Of a stretch of DNA of 64,000 nt, positions 57,328 to 64,000 are shown piece after piece (positions within the stretch are counted from its first letter, which is position 1; every line of letters starts with the position of its first letter). The notes under the pieces were generated by a model, which saw nothing but the letters and a program-made list of their open reading frames with translations, was not told the origin of the DNA and searched no databases. The translations under genes and the position numbers were made by a program. The DNA comes from Prado023 sp963697345 (GTDB lineage: Bacteria; Actinomycetota; Actinomycetes; S36-B12; CAIYMF01). Where the stretch lies: the NCBI GenBank assembly GCA_963697345.1, contig CAVONS010000009.1:1-64000 (forward strand). Direction: 5' to 3'.

Positions 57328-57825
57328 TTAGGTGTTCGGGTTGGGCAGGGTCAGGATCGTGTGGGCCTCGGCGTCGCGGTGGGCGTTGAACGTGGACTCG
57401 GCGGTGAATCCCAGCGCGCGCACGACCCGGAGCGCGCGGGTGTTGCGGGACCAGACCGTCACCCGCAGGGCGGGCGGGTCGTGGACACGCCAGCCCTGCT
57501 CGAGCCCGAGCGCGATCGCCGCCCGCCCGAGTCCCCGTCCGGTGAGGTCCGGACGCAGGCCACCGCCCGTGTCCAGCGCGTCGCCGGAGTAGTCACCGCC
57601 CGGGACCTGCCCCTCCGGACCGAAGCACCGGTAGCCCACGAGCACGCCAGCACCGTCGACGAGGGCGAGGTACCCGTTGGCCGGGTCGCTGAAGTCCCCC
57701 GGGCCGGATCCGGTGAGGTCATAGCGGTCATACGGCGCCGGATACGTCCACGTGCAGATCTCGCGCGCGTGCTCGGGCGTCAGAACTGCGATCCGCCATC
57801 CCGCGGTTGTCCCCACGTCCCTCAC
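57328..57825 (-). CDS. GNAT-family N-acetyltransferase
   Basis: 165 residues. Acetyl-CoA-binding pattern LRPDLTGRGLGRAAIALGLEQG (Q/RxxGxG/A) near residue 105, then LRVTVWSRNTRALRVVRALGFTAESTF. The early ICTWTYPAPYDRYDL recalls YitH/RimJ-like acetyltransferases. GTG 57825 has GGGGAG 8 bases upstream. Acceptor unknown. Confidence 0.86.
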   Translation of the reverse strand: MRDVGTTAGWRIAVLTPEHAREICTWTYPAPYDRYDLTGSGPGDFSDPANGYLALVDGAGVLVGYRCFGPEGQVPGGDYSGDALDTGGGLRPDLTGRGLGRAAIALGLEQGWRVHDPPALRVTVWSRNTRALRVVRALGFTAESTFNAHRDAEAHTILTLPNPNT

Positions 57826-57842
57826 CTCGCCAACTCCCCAGA

Positions 57843-57913
57843 CTGACCCGGCCAGGGATCCCCACGCGACGCGTTGCCCCATGCTGACCCGGCCCGGGAT
57901 CCCCGCGCGACGC
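57843..57913. repeat. 30-bp direct repeat pair between GNAT and rodA
   Basis: Units at 57843-57872 and 57884-57913 share CTGACCCGGCC-(A/C)-GGGATCCCC-(A/G)-CGCGACGC, 28 of 30 bases identical, period 41. Located directly upstream of the GNAT start and downstream of the rodA stop (57968). Confidence 0.85.
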
Positions 57914-57967
57914 CCGGCCACGTCGGCCGGACCCCCGGCTCCGACACGGCCACGGCAGACCACCTCG

Positions 57968-59128
57968 TCAGTCGTCGGCCGTGGTGCCCGCGTGGATGTT
58001 CAACAGGAGGCCGATCCCGATCCACGCCGCGAACATCGATGACCCACCGTAGGACACGAACGGCAGGGGCACCCCCGTCACGGGCATGATCCCCAGGTTC
58101 ATGCCGATGTTCTCGAACGCCTGCAGCCCGAACCACAGAACGACGCCGCTGGCCACCAGCCGGCCGAACAGGTCGCGGGCCCGAAGGGCGATGGTGAGCC
58201 CCCGCCAGAGCACCACCGCAAGCAGCCCGAGCAGCACGCACACACCCACGAAACCGAGCTCCTCGCCGGCCACTGAGAAGACGAAGTCCGTGTGGTTGAA
58301 CGGCACGAATCCACCCTGGGTCTGGGTCCCCTGCCCCAGCCCACGGCCCAGCAGCCCGCCGGCGCCGATCGCGATGCGCGCCTGCTGGGTGTTGTAGCCG
58401 AAGGTCCTGGAACCCTCGTCGGGGCGGGCGAAGGCCGTGAGGCGGTCGACCTGGTAGTCGTCGACGAGTCCGAGTGCGAACGCCGCGGCGATCGCGGCGG
58501 CGCCGATGACCGCGAGGACCACCAGGTGGAGCAGCCGCACACCGGCCACGGCCAGCATCCCGATCACCACGGCCAGGATCACGAGCACGGTGCCCAGGTC
58601 GGGCTGGAGCATGATGAGCATGACCGGGACCGCGGCGATGGCCAGTGCGCGGACCAGAGTGCGCACATCCGGCGCCTCAGCGGCGTTCCGGTCGGCAAGG
58701 ACCAGCGCGACCCCCACGATGATCGCGACCTTGGCGAACTCCGAGGGCTGGATGCTGAACCCGGCGGGCAGCCGGATCCACGCCTGCGCGCCGTTGATCG
58801 TGCTGCCCAAGGGCGAGAGCACGAGCATGAGGCCCGCCAGGCTGGCCCCGTAGAGCAGCGGGGTGTAGCGGCGGATCGCTCGGTGACCCAACCTCGACAC
58901 GACCCAGCACAGCGCGAGGCCGAGGATCAGGTTCACCACGTGGCGCGAGGCCGATGTCGCCGACCACTGACCGTTGGCCACGAGCCTGGCCGAGGTCGCC
59001 GACCAGATCAGGGCGCTGCCCAGGATCGCCAGCGAGGTCGCCGACAGGACCAGGATCCAGTCCCACTCGCGCAGCTTCGGCGGTGCGGTGCGCGTGGCGC
59101 GCAGCGGGGCGGGGCGCACGATGGTCAC
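57968..59128 (-). CDS. rodA: Rod-shape peptidoglycan polymerase RodA (SEDS family)
   Basis: Glycosyltransferase partner of PBP2 in side-wall synthesis. 386 residues, about ten hydrophobic segments. Visible: INGAQAWIRLPAGFSIQPSEFAKVAII, MLQPDLGTVLVI, FGYNTQQARIAIGAGGLLGRGLGQGTQ, FVPFNHTDFVFSVAGEELGF, MPVTGVPLPFVSYGGSSM. Complete. GTG 59128 overlaps the PBP2 stop as GTGA. Confidence 0.96.
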   Translation of the reverse strand: MTIVRPAPLRATRTAPPKLREWDWILVLSATSLAILGSALIWSATSARLVANGQWSATSASRHVVNLILGLALCWVVSRLGHRAIRRYTPLLYGASLAGLMLVLSPLGSTINGAQAWIRLPAGFSIQPSEFAKVAIIVGVALVLADRNAAEAPDVRTLVRALAIAAVPVMLIMLQPDLGTVLVILAVVIGMLAVAGVRLLHLVVLAVIGAAAIAAAFALGLVDDYQVDRLTAFARPDEGSRTFGYNTQQARIAIGAGGLLGRGLGQGTQTQGGFVPFNHTDFVFSVAGEELGFVGVCVLLGLLAVVLWRGLTIALRARDLFGRLVASGVVLWFGLQAFENIGMNLGIMPVTGVPLPFVSYGGSSMFAAWIGIGLLLNIHAGTTADD

Positions 59129-61248
59129 GGCGACGACCCTCCGCCAATGACGACCGGCGCGACCGGGACCCCGCCGGGACCCATGGTCGGCAGGCCGGCC
59201 GCGACATCCCCACCGACGAGCACACTGCGCGCCGGATCGGCCACCCCGTCACGGACGCCGAACAGCGCCTCGTAGATGCCCTTGATGCTCGGCGCCGAGG
59301 TCCCCGCGCCCGTGCCCGCCTGCGAGACCATGATCACCACGGCGTACCTGGGATCGTCGGCCGGGGCGAAGGACGCGAACCAGGACGTCGCCTGCTTGCC
59401 GTACACCTCACCGGTCCCGGTCTTCCCTGCCAGCGGGACCGCGTCGATGGGGAACCCCGCGAAGGCGTTGCGGGCCGTGCCGTTCTCCACCACCCCCCGC
59501 AGCGCGGAGCGCAGGAACGCGAGGTCCTTCTGCGGGACGTCGACGCTGCCCACTGCCTCGGGCGCGAACGTCTGGTCCACGGAACCGTCGGCGTTCAGCA
59601 GCGCACGGGAGACCTGGGGACGGTAGACGGTGCCGCCATTGGCGATCGCAGCGTAGGCGGTGGCCACCTGCAGGACCGTGGCTGCGGTGTCCCCCTGTCC
59701 GATCGAGGCGTTCAGGGCGTCCCCGACGCGCCAACGCATGCCCTCGGAGCAGTTCTCCGCCGCCAGGCGGGTCAGGAAGCGTGCTCGCTCCCGGTCGGCC
59801 AGCTCCGGGTAGCCCTCCTCGGCCCGCTGGCACCACTGCTCATGACGCTCGTCCCAGAGCTGCTGCTTGGCCTCGCGCGAGGCGATGAGGCCCGCCGTCT
59901 CACCGGGCAGGTCGATGCCGGTGCGCCGCCCGTAGCCGAAGTCCGAGGCAATGCTGGCGATGACATCCCGGGGATCGTCCCCGGGGTTGGAGCCACCGTC
60001 CGCCAGCCACTGCTCGTGCGCGAGTCGGTAGAAGATCGTGTCGCAGGAGACCTCGAGGGAACGGTTGAGCGTCAACCCGCCAAGGTCGCGGGACCGGTAG
60101 TTCTGGAAGGCGCGGCCGCCGGCCGTGTAGCTGCCGGGGCATTCGTAGGGCGCCGTGGTGGAGTAGCCGGCGTCCAGCGCGGCCAGTGCGCTGATGACCT
60201 TGAACGTCGAGGCCGGCGCGGTGGCGGTCTGCACGGCCCGGTTGAGCAACGGCTGGCCGGCATCCGGGTCGGTCAGGGCCGCATAGTCCGCGGCCGAGAT
60301 CCCGCCGGACCACACGTTGGCGTCGAAGTCCGGCGCCGACGCGAGGGCCAGCACTGCCCCGGTGCGCACGTCCAACACGACCGCAGCCCCACCGTCGGCC
60401 TCGAAGAGGCGCCCCGAGATGGGGTCCGTGCGCGCCCGGCCACGCAGGATCGCGGCCCCGAGCTGGTCCTCGACCACGGCCTGCAGCTGCGCGTCGATGT
60501 TGGTGACCAGCGTCCGGCCGGGCTCCGCGGCGACCTCGACACCGGCTGAGGATCGGTGCCCGGCGCTGTCCACGGTCACCTGCTCACGGCCGGGGCGCCC
60601 CCGCAGGGCCTCATCGTGGACGAGCTCGAGACCGGCCTGGCCCAGGGCCGGCACCCCCTCGAGCTCGGGATCGGCGGCCAGGTCCTCGGCGCTGACCGCC
60701 CCGACGTGGCCCAGCGAATGGACGGCCAGGGACTTCCCGGGGTAGTCGCGCACGGGGACCTGCGCGACGGATACCGCGGGGAAGCCACCCGGATCGGCCA
60801 TGATCCGCCCGGCGAGCTTGATGCCGACATCGCTGGCGACCACGGGAGAGGCCCCCGGGGCACCGTTCCAGCAGTTCGGCTGCTTCTGGGCGCCCGGCGT
60901 CCCGCAGTTCTGCAGGCGCGCTGCGAGGGTGTCCGGCGTCAGGCTGAGCAGCGTCGCGAGCCGCTCCAGGACTGCCTCCCCCCTATCGTCGAGGCGGCCC
61001 AGCTCACGGCGGTCAACGGTCACATCGAGGCTGATCCGGTTCGCGGCCAGCGCCCTGCCCTGCTGGTCGAGGATCATCCCGCGCGTCGCCGGGATGATCA
61101 GCTCGCGCTGCCGGTTGTTGTCAGCCGCCGCCCGGGCCGCGTCGCCCTCGGTCACCTGGAGGCTGAACGCCCGGGCCGCGAGAGTCAGGACCAGGGACAT
61201 CACGAGGACCGCGAGGATGAGCAGGCGGGCATGGACGCGATCGGTCAC
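59125..61248 (-). CDS. mrdA: Penicillin-binding protein 2 (MrdA)
   Basis: Transpeptidase of the rod complex. 707 residues: N-terminal membrane anchor LLILAVLVMSLVLTLAARAF, dimerisation domain, then the transpeptidase domain with Ser motif ASTFKVISAL near residue 349, SCD in EVSCDTIFYRLA near 401 (the SxN position) and KTGTGEVYG near 612. GTG 61248 overlaps mreD as GTGA. The SxN position reads Ser-Cys-Asp, as in many PBP2 proteins. Confidence 0.95.
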   Translation of the reverse strand: MTDRVHARLLILAVLVMSLVLTLAARAFSLQVTEGDAARAAADNNRQRELIIPATRGMILDQQGRALAANRISLDVTVDRRELGRLDDRGEAVLERLATLLSLTPDTLAARLQNCGTPGAQKQPNCWNGAPGASPVVASDVGIKLAGRIMADPGGFPAVSVAQVPVRDYPGKSLAVHSLGHVGAVSAEDLAADPELEGVPALGQAGLELVHDEALRGRPGREQVTVDSAGHRSSAGVEVAAEPGRTLVTNIDAQLQAVVEDQLGAAILRGRARTDPISGRLFEADGGAAVVLDVRTGAVLALASAPDFDANVWSGGISAADYAALTDPDAGQPLLNRAVQTATAPASTFKVISALAALDAGYSTTAPYECPGSYTAGGRAFQNYRSRDLGGLTLNRSLEVSCDTIFYRLAHEQWLADGGSNPGDDPRDVIASIASDFGYGRRTGIDLPGETAGLIASREAKQQLWDERHEQWCQRAEEGYPELADRERARFLTRLAAENCSEGMRWRVGDALNASIGQGDTAATVLQVATAYAAIANGGTVYRPQVSRALLNADGSVDQTFAPEAVGSVDVPQKDLAFLRSALRGVVENGTARNAFAGFPIDAVPLAGKTGTGEVYGKQATSWFASFAPADDPRYAVVIMVSQAGTGAGTSAPSIKGIYEALFGVRDGVADPARSVLVGGDVAAGLPTMGPGGVPVAPVVIGGGSSP

Positions 61249-61835
61249 GGCCGTCCCCCCTGGCCACCGGCTGGAGGCTGGGCGGGCAGCGGCGCCGGCG
61301 CGGGTATCCCGATCGGGACCGGGGCCCGGCCCGCCATCCCAGCGTGTGAGCGCGTCGCCAGGAGCAGCGCCACGGGCGCGAGCAACAGGGCCCACAGGGA
61401 GGCTGCCAGGGCTGCGCCGACGATCGGCAGGCCCACCGGAGCCCCGGCGAACCACAGGACGGCTGCCCGGCCAAGAACGACCGCGCCCATGGCCGCGGCC
61501 AGCAGGGCCATCGCCGCGAAGGGACCTGGGCGGTAGGTGTCGGCCACGCGCCCCAACACCGCAGCCACCACACCCAGGACGAGCATCCAGCCGCCGAGGG
61601 GGCCGGCCGCCGGTGGGATGAGATCGAGGACGAGTCCCGCCCAGGCGCCGACCAGCACGCCCGCCACCGGTCCGCGCGCGATGGCCACCGCGAGCACCGC
61701 AACGACCAGGACGTCAGGGACCGCCCCTGTGGTCGGAAGGAAGTCCAGGAGGCTCACCTGGACGATGGCCAGCACTACGAGCAGGAGCCCGAGCAGGACC
61801 GGCGCCCAGCGCGAGTCGCGCGCTGCTGCCCTCAT
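61245..61835 (-). CDS. mreD: Rod-shape-determining protein MreD
   Basis: Integral membrane subunit of the elongasome. 196 residues, five or six hydrophobic stretches (VLLGLLLVVLAIVQVSLLDFLP, VPDVLVVAVLAVAIARGP, MLVLGVVAAVLGRVAD and others) and a proline-rich cytoplasmic end. Recognition rests mainly on position between mreC and mrdA with overlapping ends (ATGA and GTGA). Confidence 0.88.
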   Translation of the reverse strand: MRAAARDSRWAPVLLGLLLVVLAIVQVSLLDFLPTTGAVPDVLVVAVLAVAIARGPVAGVLVGAWAGLVLDLIPPAAGPLGGWMLVLGVVAAVLGRVADTYRPGPFAAMALLAAAMGAVVLGRAAVLWFAGAPVGLPIVGAALAASLWALLLAPVALLLATRSHAGMAGRAPVPIGIPAPAPLPAQPPAGGQGGRP

Positions 61836-62650
61836 GGCTGGTCCACCACTTGCGCCTCGGGCACGAGGACCACGACCCGATCCATCGTCGAGGCGTCAAC
61901 AGCCGGAGCCACCTCCGCTGCGCGGGTGAGCGCCGCCGCGGATCCCCCGACAGCCGATACGCGACCCAGCGGCAGGTCTGCGGGGATCTGACCGCCCGGC
62001 ACGCCCAATGTGACGATGAGATCACCTGCGGCGATCGCGCCGAGTGGGTCGAGCAGCTCGAACCGACCACCGGCACCCGTGCCGCGGAAGACTCCCAGCT
62101 CGCCCGTCGAGGCCACACGAGCGGCCAGCTCGGTGTCGGGGTCGATCGCCAGGCGCACGGTCGAGACGTGCGGCGAGACGACGTCCACGACACCAGCCAG
62201 GCCACCCACCCCCAGAACTGCGTACCCGCCAGCGATCTGCTCACCGGACCCGGCCGAGACGGCAACGCTGCGAACCGGGTCCTGGGTCGCGGTGACCGAC
62301 ACGATCCGTGCAGGTACTGTCGCGTAGCCCGCAGCGGGGGCCTGGGCGGCCAGCGCGCGGGCGTCCGCCTCGGCCACGGTGCCGGCCGCCGCGGCGCCGG
62401 CCTCGGCCCGGGCGCCGGCCAGTTCCTGCTCCAGCTCAGCGATCCGGACCCGGTCCGCCGCCGATCCGCCGAACCGGTCGGTGGCCTGCGTGCGCACCCA
62501 GGAAAGGGCCCGCTCGGGAGGTCCCGCGACGGCGCCGGCCACCCCACGCAGGGCGTCAGCCGGCCCGGGCCCACGCATGTCGACCAGGATCAGCACCACG
62601 GCGAGGGCGAGGACCACCCCCACGACCACCCGCGTGCTGCGCCACGCCAT
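61832..62650 (-). CDS. mreC: Rod-shape-determining protein MreC
   Basis: Bitopic scaffold linking MreB to PBP2/RodA. 272 residues: membrane helix VVVGVVLALAVVLILVDM, a coiled-coil about residues 66-105 (RIAELEQELAGARAEAG), then the beta domain with ARIVSVTATQDPVRSVAV, GYAVLGVGGLAGVVDVVSP and STVRLAIDPDTELAARV. ATG 62650 overlaps the mreB stop (TGATG); its stop overlaps mreD (ATGA). Confidence 0.92.
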   Translation of the reverse strand: MAWRSTRVVVGVVLALAVVLILVDMRGPGPADALRGVAGAVAGPPERALSWVRTQATDRFGGSAADRVRIAELEQELAGARAEAGAAAAGTVAEADARALAAQAPAAGYATVPARIVSVTATQDPVRSVAVSAGSGEQIAGGYAVLGVGGLAGVVDVVSPHVSTVRLAIDPDTELAARVASTGELGVFRGTGAGGRFELLDPLGAIAAGDLIVTLGVPGGQIPADLPLGRVSAVGGSAAALTRAAEVAPAVDASTMDRVVVLVPEAQVVDQP

Positions 62651-63696
62651 CAGTGGCGCGGCTCCGCGATCAGGACGCGCGACAGCGCATCGAAGGACTC
62701 CACAGCCCGGCCCACGCCGAGCACCACGGCGTTCGTCGGATCATCGGCGACGACCACGGGCATGCCGGTCTCGCTGGCCAGCCGCCGGTCGAGCCCGGCC
62801 AGCAGCGCCCCGCCCCCGGTGAGGGCGATGCCCCGGGCCAGGACGTCACCGGACAGCTCCGGCGGCGTGCGGTCCAACGTGGACGACACCGCGTCGACGA
62901 TGGACTGGATCGGTTCGTCGAGGGCCCAGCGGATCTCCTCGGCCGTCACGTCCACGGTCCGTGGGAGGCCCGTCACGAGGTCCCTGCCGCGCACCTGTGA
63001 GCCCGGCTCCTCCGCAGATGGGAAGGCCGAGCCGATCGCGATCTTGACGTCCTCGGCGGTGCGCTCCCCGATCAACAGGGAGTACTCCTTCTTCGCGTAG
63101 TTGATGATCGCCTCGTCGAGACGATCACCGCCGACCCGGACCGACATCGACGTGACAGTGCCGCCCAGCGCCAGGACAGCGACCTCAGTGGTCCCACCAC
63201 CGACGTCCACGACCATGGAGCCCGTTGGCTCGTGGACGGGCAGCCCGGCGCCGATCGCGGCGGCCATCGGCTCCTCCATCAGGTGCACCTCGCGGGCGCC
63301 AGCCGCGTAGCAGGCGTCACGCACCGCACGCCGCTCGACTCCGGTGATGCCGCTGGGCACGGCCACGATGATCCGGGGACGTGACCAGAAGCTGCGCCGG
63401 TGCACTCGTGCCACGAAGTAGCGCAGCATCCGCTCGGCGTTGTCGAAGTCGGCGATCACACCGTCGCGCAGGGGGCGGATGGTCACGATGTGCTCGGGCG
63501 TGCGGCCCAGCATTGCCTTGGCGTCGTTGCCCACGCCGACCAGCGCGCCGGTGTCAGCCGCGACGGCCACGATCGACGGCTCGCTCAGGGCGATCCCGGC
63601 GCCGCGGACGTAGACGAGGGTGGTGGCGGTACCGAGGTCGATCGCCAGATCGCGCCCGCCGAAGGAGCGTCCGGCCAGTTCGACCACCGTGCTCAC
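62650..63696 (-). CDS. mreB: Actin-like rod-shape protein MreB
   Basis: Polymerising cytoskeletal ATPase that positions the wall-synthesis machine. 348 residues. Visible: DLAIDLGTATTLVYVRG near residue 16, EPSIVAVAADTG, MLRYFVARVH, RIIVAVPSGITGVERRAVRDA, HLMEEPMAAAIGAGLPV, GSMVVDVGGGTTEVAVL, GIALTGGGALLAGLDRRL. Complete, GTG start at 63696. First gene of mreB-mreC-mreD-mrdA-rodA, all overlapping, so expressed as one unit; a rod or branching-rod cell is implied. Confidence 0.96.
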   Translation of the reverse strand: MSTVVELAGRSFGGRDLAIDLGTATTLVYVRGAGIALSEPSIVAVAADTGALVGVGNDAKAMLGRTPEHIVTIRPLRDGVIADFDNAERMLRYFVARVHRRSFWSRPRIIVAVPSGITGVERRAVRDACYAAGAREVHLMEEPMAAAIGAGLPVHEPTGSMVVDVGGGTTEVAVLALGGTVTSMSVRVGGDRLDEAIINYAKKEYSLLIGERTAEDVKIAIGSAFPSAEEPGSQVRGRDLVTGLPRTVDVTAEEIRWALDEPIQSIVDAVSSTLDRTPPELSGDVLARGIALTGGGALLAGLDRRLASETGMPVVVADDPTNAVVLGVGRAVESFDALSRVLIAEPRH

Positions 63697-63784
63697 CCCT
63701 CGGTTCGTCCAGTCAGTGCGTGGGTCGTGCGTTCGGGGTCAGGGGCGCGCGGTGTTGACCATCGGCCCCCGACCGGTGCATGTG

Positions 63785-64000
63785 TCAGGCCAGGGCCGGG
63801 AAGAACAACGCGATCTCCCGGGCGGCGGACTCCGGGGAGTCCGAGCCGTGTGTGACGTTCTCCTGCATCACCGTGGCGAGGTCGCCGCGGATCGTGCCGG
63901 GAGCAGCCGTCACCGGATTCGTGGCACCCATCATGGCGCGCCACGCGACGATGGCATCCGGACCCTCGATCACGGCCGCGACCAGCGGCCCGGAGGTGAT
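63785..64000 (-). CDS. ndk: Nucleoside diphosphate kinase, 3' part
   Basis: Only the C-terminal half is in the window; the gene continues past 64000. Visible: ITSGPLVAAVIEGPDAIVAWR, MMGATNPVTAAPGTIRGD and the active-site histidine motif NVTHGSDSPESAAREIALFF. Balances NTP pools by phosphate transfer through the histidine. It lies upstream of mreB (88-base gap), the standard actinobacterial neighbour. Confidence 0.95.
   Translation of the reverse strand: MTSGPLVAAVIEGPDAIVAWRAMMGATNPVTAAPGTIRGDLATVMQENVTHGSDSPESAAREIALFFPALA

Overview
This window is a high-G+C actinobacterial chromosome segment, class Actinomycetes in the broad sense; I cannot place it to genus. Nearly every gene is housekeeping. 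The order is the classical actinobacterial one: dgt, ppdK, dusB, glyS, uppS, recO, era, CBS-domain protein, ybeY, phoH, HIT, rsmE, dnaJ, hrcA; then hemW, fadD15-type ligase, lepA, rpsT, holA, comEC, comEA, plsY, degV, leuS; then rsfS, LCP protein, nadD, proA, proB, obgE, rpmA, rplU, rne and a radical-SAM pair; then rodA, mrdA, mreD, mreC, mreB and ndk. GTG starts and 1-4 base stop/start overlaps (ATGA, GTGA, TGATG) are common. I see no prophage, IS element, CRISPR array, restriction system or antiphage locus.

Layout. 1-6.2 kb holds nucleotide and central carbon metabolism (dGTPase, pyruvate phosphate dikinase, GH13 alpha-glucosidase). 6.3-17.7 kb holds RNA modification, glyS, prenyl lipid synthesis, repair and ribosome maturation. 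It is interrupted at 7.4-9.1 kb by a secreted fibronectin-III/spherulin-4-like protein. 17.8-20.7 kb is the rsmE-dnaJ-hrcA heat-shock operon behind a CIRCE operator. 20.9-25.9 kb holds an oxidoreductase pair, a DUF3097-type protein, a proline-rich membrane protein, hemW and a lipoprotein. 25.9-40 kb holds lipid activation, translation, DNA uptake and leuS. 40-55 kb holds tRNA-Ala(GGC), ribosome silencing, NAD and proline synthesis, Obg, L27/L21, RNase E and the radical-SAM pair. 55-64 kb holds a membrane methyltransferase-like protein, PPK2 and the rod-shape/peptidoglycan operon, ending inside ndk.

Two things stand out. First, at least 14 conserved genes are broken by about 18 single-base frame slips. 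Nearly all are explained by one extra base, often in a short G/C run. Because the broken genes are mostly essential and the missing residues continue intact in the next frame, residual sequencing/assembly indels are far more likely than pseudogenes. I annotate these genes across the slip and give the site. Second, the intergenic spaces carry several families of short repeats. One family has units related to GTGCTTC/GAAGCAC. It occurs as three nested double palindromes, each in a convergent gene junction, plus a decayed fourth copy. The decayed copy and one full copy bracket the secreted spherulin-4-like gene. A different sequence family at 54,966-55,141 has the same forward-forward-reverse-reverse design. 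These repeats are the best candidates here for undescribed structure.
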